Shown here: one piece after another, positions 1 through 4,107 of the stretch | Position numbering within the stretch: the first letter of the stretch is position 1 | How the letters are laid out: every line of letters begins with the position of its first letter | Assembly (NCBI GenBank): GCA_903929105.1 | Contig: CAIYTL010000037.1 | Span: forward strand, 1 to 7,164 | Reading direction: 5' to 3' | DNA from: an uncultured Micrococcales bacterium | GTDB lineage: Bacteria > Actinomycetota > Actinomycetes > Actinomycetales > Microbacteriaceae | DNA length: 7,164 nucleotides | Position numbers and translations under genes: made by a program | Notes under the pieces: generated by a model | The model's input: only the letters and a program-made list of their open reading frames with translations | Databases searched by the model: none | Told to the model about the DNA's origin: nothing

Positions 1-816
1 AGCTGAACCTAAGAACTTAACCTCTGGTTCGCTGTTCAACGCATATGCCGGTGACTTGATGTCGACTATGACGACCGTGACGTTGTCTGGTGCGCCATGT
101 TCGAGAGCTTCATAAACTAAAAGTTCGCAGGCGTCGTCGGGGCTTCCGGGTTCGAGCAGAATGCGTTCGAGCACATCATCGGGCACAACCCCGCTAAGCC
201 CATCTGAGCAAAGCAGCCAGCGGTCACCCGGCTTGGTGCCCAGAGTCATTAGGTCAATTTCGGGCGCATCTTCGACATCGCCTAAAACCCGCATTAAGAC
301 ACTGCGGCGGGGGTGAACCAATGCCTCTTCGGCAGTAATTCGGCCGGTATCAACTAGGCGCTGAACAAATGTGTGATCTTTGGTGATTTGTTTCACTTTG
401 CCTGCACGCGCCATATAAACGCGTGAGTCACCGATGTGAGCGATGGCAACCTTGCCGCCGGCGAGCATTAGACCCGAAAAAGTCGTTCCCATGCCAGCAA
501 GTTCGCCGTGCTGTTCGACGGTTTCGCTCAGCTTGCGGTTGGCTTGAATCATTGCTTCGCGCATGGCCTCTAGAGCTAAATCAGGCGAATCAAAAATCAC
601 GTCGGTTTGGGCAACTCGGTGCGTAACCAAAGCCGAAGCAATGTCTCCGCCGGCGTGCCCGCCCATTCCGTCGGCCACAAAAAATAGGTTGAACCCGCAA
701 TAACCACTGTCTTGGTTCGAGGCTCGAGTGCGACCGATGTTTGAATCGCCCCCGGCAACAAACTGCATTGCAAGCGGCATAGTTGCTGTCTTGTCAGACG
801 GCACAGATTCGGTCAT
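1..816 (-). CDS. pstP: PP2C-family Ser/Thr protein phosphatase (PstP/Stp type), C-terminus cut by window edge
   Basis: This gene encodes a metal-dependent protein phosphatase that should reverse Ser/Thr kinase (PknA/PknB-type) phosphorylation of cell-wall and division proteins. The first 272 residues are visible and the frame is open to base 1. PP2C motifs occur in the right order: RxxNQD (N34-Q35-D36), VADGMGGHAGG (metal Asp49), GMGTT (108-112), HIGDSR (127-132, Asp130), CSDGL (203-207, Asp205) and DNVT (244-247, Asp244). All expected acidic metal ligands are present. The catalytic domain ends near residue 254. Mycobacterial PstP continues with a juxtamembrane stretch, one membrane helix and an extracellular part; here any such part lies outside the window. 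The ATG at 816 is 8 nt after the fhaB stop and has AGGG 6 nt upstream, so it is probably co-translated with fhaB. Met13 and Met17 are possible later starts. The family call is very secure; the symbol rests on the fhaA-fhaB context. Confidence 0.95.
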   Translation of the reverse strand, partial: MTESVPSDKTATMPLAMQFVAGGDSNIGRTRASNQDSGYCGFNLFFVADGMGGHAGGDIASALVTHRVAQTDVIFDSPDLALEAMREAMIQANRKLSETVEQHGELAGMGTTFSGLMLAGGKVAIAHIGDSRVYMARAGKVKQITKDHTFVQRLVDTGRITAEEALVHPRRSVLMRVLGDVEDAPEIDLMTLGTKPGDRWLLCSDGLSGVVPDDVLERILLEPGSPDDACELLVYEALEHGAPDNVTVVIVDIKSPAYALNSEPEVKFLGSA

Positions 817-824
817 GAGTTGCC

Positions 825-1361
825 CTAGCCTCGCAACTCAAAAGCGGTCTTGCCAATTCGCACTTCAGACCCAACTTTAAAAGTCACCGGCGTGGTCACT
901 TTCACGCCATCAAGAAAGGTGCCGTTGGTCGAACCCAGGTCTTGCAGGGTCCACTCTTCGTTTGATTTGACTAACTTGGCATGATTGGTCGATGCAAACT
1001 CGTCGTCGATTACCAAGTCACTGCTCTCTGAGCGACCAATGGTAATCTCGCGGCGATCTAACTTGAGCTGGTAACCAGCTTTGTCACCGGCTGTAATGAG
1101 CAGTCGGTCAGCAACGATTTTGCTTGGCTGATTTGAATCGGATGCCTTCGGCATAATCAACTCGGTTTGCGTCGAGGCTCGAGCGGCGGCCTGCGGCAAC
1201 ACGGGTGAAGAAAGAATCTTAGGTGAGTTGTCTTTCACAACTCGACGCACCAGTTTTTGACCAAAAAGGTCTGAGCGCACCACTGAGATAACCGAAAAGA
1301 TGAATATCCACAGAATGATTACAAACGAGGCTCGAACAATAAACAGCGCTAAATCGCTCAT
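825..1361 (-). CDS. fhaB: Membrane-anchored FHA-domain protein FhaB (FipA-like)
   Basis: This 178-residue protein has one N-terminal membrane helix (about residues 5-28), a basic and low-complexity linker (about 35-85), and a C-terminal forkhead-associated domain (about 86-178) that should bind phosphothreonine peptides. FHA landmarks are IGRS (108-111), the STNHA segment (124-128, His127), LGSTNGT (142-148, Asn146-Gly147) and the closing strand IGKTAFELR. The helix ending in VVRSDLFG and the ending IGKTAFELRG are typical of actinobacterial FhaB. The start chosen is the ATG at 1361: it overlaps the fhaA stop as ATGA, has GGAG 8 nt upstream, and begins directly with the membrane helix. An in-frame extension to 1532 exists, but it reads through fhaA in another frame and looks non-coding. 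The mycobacterial homologue FipA links kinase signalling to FtsZ/FtsQ; that role here is inference. The usual Arg before the FHA His is Asn126 in this protein. Confidence 0.93.
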   Translation of the reverse strand: MSDLALFIVRASFVIILWIFIFSVISVVRSDLFGQKLVRRVVKDNSPKILSSPVLPQAAARASTQTELIMPKASDSNQPSKIVADRLLITAGDKAGYQLKLDRREITIGRSESSDLVIDDEFASTNHAKLVKSNEEWTLQDLGSTNGTFLDGVKVTTPVTFKVGSEVRIGKTAFELRG

Positions 1362-2044
1362 GCGTCCGACTCCGACTTGGCAATGATGCGAAAAACGAAT
1401 TGGCTTCGACCGGCAACTATTTTTGAATCGTTGGCGAGTGCCACAACTTTGTTTGCGACTACGGGTTGGCCCTCGAGTCGGGTGCCGTTGGTTGAGCCCA
1501 AATCTCTCAGGCCGGCAAGCGAGCCATCCCATATGATTTCGAAGTGGGTGCGACTCAAACTTGAATCATTAATTTGCAGACCGGCCGACGCATCGCGCCC
1601 AACCGAAGTTTGGCCTTTAGGAACATTCAATCGACGCCCAGCCACATCGAGCACGGCTACCCAAGTAACCGCGGCAGAGTTGCTGCCTGAACGAATGGCA
1701 AGCTGCCCCAACGCCAGAGTGGAGTCTTCGGCCAACGAAATTGTTACCGGGCTGGTGGTTTGAAAGCGCTGCTTTTTAATGTGCGCGTTTGCTAGTTCAA
1801 CCAATTCAACGATCAAAGGCTGGCCCAAAGCCTTCATGCGTTTGAAATCTGGCGAGGCAAGCCGAACCTCAAAAGAGTTAGGCACAAGAATGCGGTCGCG
1901 GCTGATCACCGAAGCTTTTGAATCGAGCTCGGTTTTAATTCGCGCTGCGATTTCGATTGGCTGCAGCTCAGACTTGAAGGTCTTGCTGAACGCCCGATTT
2001 ATCGTGCGCTCTAGGCCTTTCTCGAATGAGTCGAAGAATCCCAA
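1358..2044 (-). CDS. fhaA: FhaA-type protein: DUF3662 domain plus C-terminal FHA domain
   Basis: The protein has an N-terminal DUF3662 (FhaA N-terminal) domain of about 110 residues, recognised from FFDSFEKGLER, the LQPIEIA helix and SRDRILVPN. A linker of only about 25 residues leads to an FHA domain with VGRD (148-151), SRTH (164-167) and LGSTNGT (182-188). Mycobacterial FhaA is about 527 residues with a long disordered linker, so this 228-residue version is compact. FhaA-type proteins bind phosphorylated partners such as the pseudokinase MviN/MurJ and temper peptidoglycan synthesis; that role here is from family knowledge. I place the start at the TTG at 2044 because the family normally begins about two residues before the FFDSFEKGLER motif and AAAGGA lies 12 nt upstream. 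A TTG at 2071 would give 237 residues but lacks a ribosome binding site and overlaps a candidate -10. It is the first gene of the fhaA-fhaB-pstP operon and its stop overlaps the fhaB start. Confidence 0.9.
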   Translation of the reverse strand: MGFFDSFEKGLERTINRAFSKTFKSELQPIEIAARIKTELDSKASVISRDRILVPNSFEVRLASPDFKRMKALGQPLIVELVELANAHIKKQRFQTTSPVTISLAEDSTLALGQLAIRSGSNSAAVTWVAVLDVAGRRLNVPKGQTSVGRDASAGLQINDSSLSRTHFEIIWDGSLAGLRDLGSTNGTRLEGQPVVANKVVALANDSKIVAGRSQFVFRIIAKSESDA

Positions 2045-2056
2045 AATGCCGTCCGT

Positions 2057-2076
2057 TCCTTTATTAGACAAGTTTA
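2057..2076 (-). promoter_or_regulatory. Candidate -10 (TAAACT) and ribosome binding site (AAAGGA) of fhaA
   Basis: On the minus strand, TAAACT (2076-2071) matches TATAAT at four positions and would start transcription near 2064. That gives a leader of about 20 nt carrying AAAGGA (2062-2057), 12 nt before the TTG at 2044. No good -35 sits at normal spacing; TTTACA is 21 nt upstream. The arrangement supports the 2044 start over 2071, because the TTG at 2071 lies inside the hexamer. Confidence 0.3.
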
Positions 2077-2128
2077 ACGGCGCAAAGCCTTTATCTGTGT
2101 AAAGCGGTTAGGGGCGCAAAAGTTTTTT

Positions 2129-2160
2129 GTGATTTGCCTGTGAGAGTTCTTTGAAATCAC
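2129..2160. repeat. Inverted repeat GTGATTT-N18-AAATCAC in the divergent gap
   Basis: A perfect 7-bp inverted repeat (2129-2135 with 2154-2160) sits in the gap of about 230 nt between fhaA and the divergent secreted-protein gene. It could be an operator half-site pair or a leader hairpin. Apart from this, the palindrome at 2192-2205 and the fhaA promoter candidate, I see no small ORF, tRNA or terminator in 2077-2271. Seven base pairs can arise by chance. Confidence 0.3.
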
Positions 2161-2191
2161 CGCCAAGACGCTGAATTCCATGGTCGCTCAA

Positions 2192-2205
2192 AGGTTGGGC
2201 AACCT
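2192..2205. repeat. Short perfect palindrome AGGTTG-GG-CAACCT
   Basis: A 6-bp perfect inverted repeat with a 2-nt centre lies 66 nt before the start of the secreted-protein gene. No T-tract follows, so it is not an intrinsic terminator. Its size and position suit a dimeric regulator's operator or part of the 5' leader. Function is not established. Confidence 0.3.
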
Positions 2206-2271
2206 AGTCTGGCTTCAACAGCGAAACCGCGTCGCGGCTCAAGTTGACATCAAAGAAAAGAGCAAAACAAA

Positions 2272-3219
2272 ATGACTAACTCACTCGCAAAAAAAGCTTC
2301 AATCGCAACCATTGGTGTGGTCACCGTGCTCAGCCTGAGCATGGCTTCTGTGCCAGCTTTTGCTAAAGGCCAAGGCAACGGCAACGGTTCGTCGGCTAGC
2401 AGCCAGTCACTCGTCAAGCAGATTCGCCACGGCGGTCACGCACTAAAGATCGGCACCTCGTCGGTTCAGGGCAACGAAGTTAAGGCTTCGGTTCGCACTG
2501 CCGACCTAGCATTCACCGTTACCGGGGTTCCAGCAATCATTACCGACCCATCGCAAATCGCTGGAAAAATCATTTTCAAAGTGATTCCGTTGCCAGCTGA
2601 CGCTACTTCGGCACCAGCCACCCCACCGGCTCTGACCCCGCAGCAAAACAAGTTTGACGGCAAGTTCAAGCTAGGTTCAGCAAACACCAACCCGCTAACT
2701 TTGAGCGACTCAACCCTTTCGGGTGCTATCAAAATTCGCGGTCTAAAAGGCGGCGCGGGCATTCAAAACCTAGCGGTATACCCTTTCTTGGCAGCTGACC
2801 GACGCAGTGGCTTGGCAGCTCAGGCAGGAACCGCAGTGTTTGTAGTTGCAACTACCGCAGCCGACGGCAGCGTTACCCTTTCGGCTCAATCAACTGAGCT
2901 AACGCTTGACCTTTCGCTAAACACCGGCACAATCAGAAGTGCTCAAACCGCCACAGTAAACGTTCCTGATGACGGCAAGGCTTATGCATTGCAAATCGTC
3001 AGAACCGCTGTATTAGATCGCCAAGGCAACTTGGTTGACGAAACCAACCCGCCAGTAGTCGCAACTCTTGGCCTCAGCGGCACCGGCGCGTTGACTGTTA
3101 CCCTGCCAGATCTAAGACCAGGCAGCTACACCTTCAACCTTGTTCAACTAACCGCACAAAACACCGGTGTAGCAGTCGACGCTGATGGTTCACTAACTTC
3201 AGCTCTAGTTATTGGCTAA
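2272..3219 (+). CDS. Secreted protein of unknown function, Cys- and Trp-free
   Basis: I do not recognise this 315-residue protein. It has a clear Sec signal peptide: a basic start (Lys7, Lys8), a hydrophobic core about residues 11-26, and VPAFA with probable cleavage after Ala31. The mature part begins with a Gly/Asn/Ser-rich stretch (33-47). It continues as alternating short hydrophobic strands rich in Thr, Val, Ala, Leu and Gly, which suggests a beta-rich fold. It ends without a membrane anchor or sorting motif. There is no Cys, hence no lipobox or disulfide, and no Trp. All 14 Asn codons are AAC, while neighbouring ykoE mixes AAT and AAC; this hints at strong expression. The ATG at 2272 is preceded by a purine-rich but weak ribosome binding site (AAAGAAAAGAG). 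The gene stands alone: its upstream neighbour diverges and a strong terminator follows 28 nt after the stop. The reading frame is very secure; the function is unknown. Confidence 0.88.
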   Translation: MTNSLAKKASIATIGVVTVLSLSMASVPAFAKGQGNGNGSSASSQSLVKQIRHGGHALKIGTSSVQGNEVKASVRTADLAFTVTGVPAIITDPSQIAGKIIFKVIPLPADATSAPATPPALTPQQNKFDGKFKLGSANTNPLTLSDSTLSGAIKIRGLKGGAGIQNLAVYPFLAADRRSGLAAQAGTAVFVVATTAADGSVTLSAQSTELTLDLSLNTGTIRSAQTATVNVPDDGKAYALQIVRTAVLDRQGNLVDETNPPVVATLGLSGTGALTVTLPDLRPGSYTFNLVQLTAQNTGVAVDADGSLTSALVIG

Positions 3220-3246
3220 CCCACACGCAAGCCCTTCGGCAAAGGC

Positions 3247-3285
3247 AAGACACCCCAACACGACGTTGGGGTGTCTTTGTTTTTG
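3247..3285 (+). terminator. Strong Rho-independent terminator after the secreted-protein gene
   Basis: A perfect 13-bp stem (3247-3259 with 3265-3277), GC-rich in the middle and with a 5-nt loop ACGAC, runs into the T-rich tract TTTGTTTTTG (3276-3285). It begins 28 nt after the stop codon at 3219. The reverse direction has no T-run, so it should act only on plus-strand transcripts. It isolates the orphan gene from the thiamine transporter unit. Confidence 0.93.
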
Positions 3286-3341
3286 TGCTGGCCCGAGTAG
3301 TTGACGGGGAATCCGAGCTGTAATGTGAGCTGATTCGGGTG

Positions 3342-3347
3342 TAACAT
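3342..3347 (+). promoter_or_regulatory. Candidate -10 (TAACAT) for the TPP-riboswitch transcript
   Basis: TAACAT matches TATAAT at four positions and ends 10 nt before the first base of riboswitch stem P1. Transcription would start near 3354, just ahead of the aptamer, which is the usual geometry. No convincing -35 lies at 16-18 nt. TTGACG at 3301 is a good -35 look-alike but has no partner at normal spacing. Confidence 0.35.
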
Positions 3348-3357
3348 CAAACCGTAA

Positions 3358-3442
3358 CGACAGGGGAGCGCTCTAAGCGCTGAGAGTGTGGTGAACCACA
3401 GACCCTCGAACCTGATCCGGTTTGCACCGGCGTAGGAAGTCG
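3358..3442 (+). promoter_or_regulatory. TPP riboswitch aptamer (thi box)
   Basis: The conserved thi-box core is present in order: AGGGGAGC (3362-3369), CTGAGA (3380-3385), ACCC (3402-3405), AACCTGATC (3409-3417) and GCGTAGGAA (3430-3438). The outer stem P1 can form from CGAC (3358-3361) with GTCG (3439-3442). A P3-type hairpin TGTGG/CCACA with a 4-nt loop lies at 3387-3400, and a CCGG/CCGG hairpin lies at 3417-3430. The aptamer binds thiamine pyrophosphate and lies 74 nt ahead of ykoE, whose product belongs to a thiamine-precursor transporter. It is the main regulator of that operon: high TPP should lower expression. Confidence 0.96.
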
Positions 3443-3510
3443 AGATCTCGACAGCCAATCGGCTGGCCCCTTTCAAATAATCACGTTGCTTTCGGGCGCG
3501 GTTTGAAAGG
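3443..3510 (+). promoter_or_regulatory. Riboswitch expression platform with hairpin that hides the ykoE ribosome binding site
   Basis: CCTTTCAAA (3469-3477) is perfectly complementary to TTTGAAAGG (3502-3510), which contains the ribosome binding site GAAAGG 6 nt before the ATG at 3517. This 9-bp stem would block translation initiation. No T-tract follows, so control is probably translational rather than by termination. Two further hairpins lie between: GTCGAG/CTCGAC (3439-3452), which competes with P1 for GTCG, and CAGCC/GGCTG (3452-3465). CCCCT (3467-3471) can also pair with AGGGG of the aptamer (3362-3366), a possible TPP-free anti-sequestor. The pairings are visible; the switching order is inferred. 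Confidence 0.7.
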
Positions 3511-3516
3511 CTCAAA

Positions 3517-4107
3517 ATGAATGCAATAAACCTAGCTTCAAATTCAAAATCACGTTCTTGGCGGGTAATCGACTTTGTGATCGCCGCGATGCTTGCAGTG
3601 GTTCTCGGTGTGGGCATGTGGGCTTATGACACTTTTGCTTATGCACCAGTTGGTGTGCTCTTTAGTGCGGTGCCTTGGTTAGCCGGCCTGCAGTTTGGCG
3701 TTTGGACCTTACCGGCAATTGCTGGCGCAATGATTGTTCGTCGCCCAGGCGCCGCATTGCTCGCCGAGCTGATTGCGGCATCGGTTGAGGTCAGTTTGGG
3801 CAACACCTGGGGCGCAACGTCTTTGTATTCAGCGCTTTTGCAGGGCGCCGCTGTTGAGCTGATTTTGCTTGTGGTTTTGTATCGCAATTTCAATCTATTA
3901 GTTGCTGCCTTAGCGGGCATAGCCGCGGCACTTGCCGAAGTTTTGGTTTATGAATCGTGGGCTTATTGGGCAGGCACCTCAACCGAGTTCTTGCTAAGTT
4001 ACCTGGCGGCCTGCATGGTGTCTGGGGCCGTGATTGCCGGAGTTGGCGGCTGGCTTTTGGTTCGAGCGCTTCGAGCTGCCGGCGTGCTAGGTGCTTTTGC
4101 AAAATAG
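3517..4107 (+). CDS. ykoE: ECF transporter S-component for thiamine/HMP, YkoE family
   Basis: This 196-residue integral membrane protein is the substrate-binding S-component of an energy-coupling factor (ECF) transporter, probably importing hydroxymethylpyrimidine or thiamine. It is almost wholly hydrophobic, with about six membrane segments (approximately 18-38, 45-63, 76-90, 103-120, 126-150 and 160-186). Family-typical stretches include FGVWTLPAIAGAMIVRRPGAALLAE and LGNTWGATSLYSALLQGAAVEL, which match YkoE proteins well. Length is normal for the family. The ATG at 3517 has GAAAGG 6 nt upstream and lies directly behind a TPP riboswitch, which independently supports the thiamine-related substrate. 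Its last 17 nt overlap the start of the ATPase/permease gene in another frame, so translation is likely coupled. The substrate (HMP, thiamine or a related pyrimidine) cannot be settled from sequence alone. Confidence 0.94.
   Translation: MNAINLASNSKSRSWRVIDFVIAAMLAVVLGVGMWAYDTFAYAPVGVLFSAVPWLAGLQFGVWTLPAIAGAMIVRRPGAALLAELIAASVEVSLGNTWGATSLYSALLQGAAVELILLVVLYRNFNLLVAALAGIAAALAEVLVYESWAYWAGTSTEFLLSYLAACMVSGAVIAGVGGWLLVRALRAAGVLGAFAK

Noticed and set aside
423..626. Plus-strand open frame of 67 codons opposite pstP
   Set aside because: It is antisense to conserved PP2C motifs and its Arg-rich, Cys-rich product looks like a shadow translation.
1362..1532. In-frame 57-residue upstream extension of FhaB starting at 1532
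   Set aside because: It lies wholly within fhaA in another frame, has an Arg/Cys/His-rich non-protein-like composition, and would bury the membrane helix. The ATG at 1361 has GGAG upstream and the ATGA overlap.
1377..1763. Plus-strand open frame of 128 codons opposite fhaA
   Set aside because: It is antisense to a clear FHA coding region with every FHA motif on the minus strand. The composition looks like a shadow frame.
2244..2249. TTGACA as a perfect -35 for the secreted-protein gene
   Set aside because: A -10 at normal spacing would fall at the start codon, where the sequence is ACAAAA-like and no hexamer fits.
2077..2271. Possible tRNA-Leu next to the fhaA operon, as seen in some actinobacteria
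   Set aside because: No T-loop GGTTCAA-type box, anticodon arm or CCA-ended acceptor stem could be found on either strand of this gap.
3301..3326. TTGACG with TAATGT as a promoter for the thiamine unit
   Set aside because: The spacer is only 14 nt, and the start site would leave a longer leader than needed. The TAACAT at 3342 fits the aptamer position better.
3216..3617. Minus-strand open frame of 133 codons across the terminator, riboswitch and ykoE start
   Set aside because: The region is fully explained by plus-strand RNA elements. The frame would have to read through a terminator stem and a conserved aptamer.
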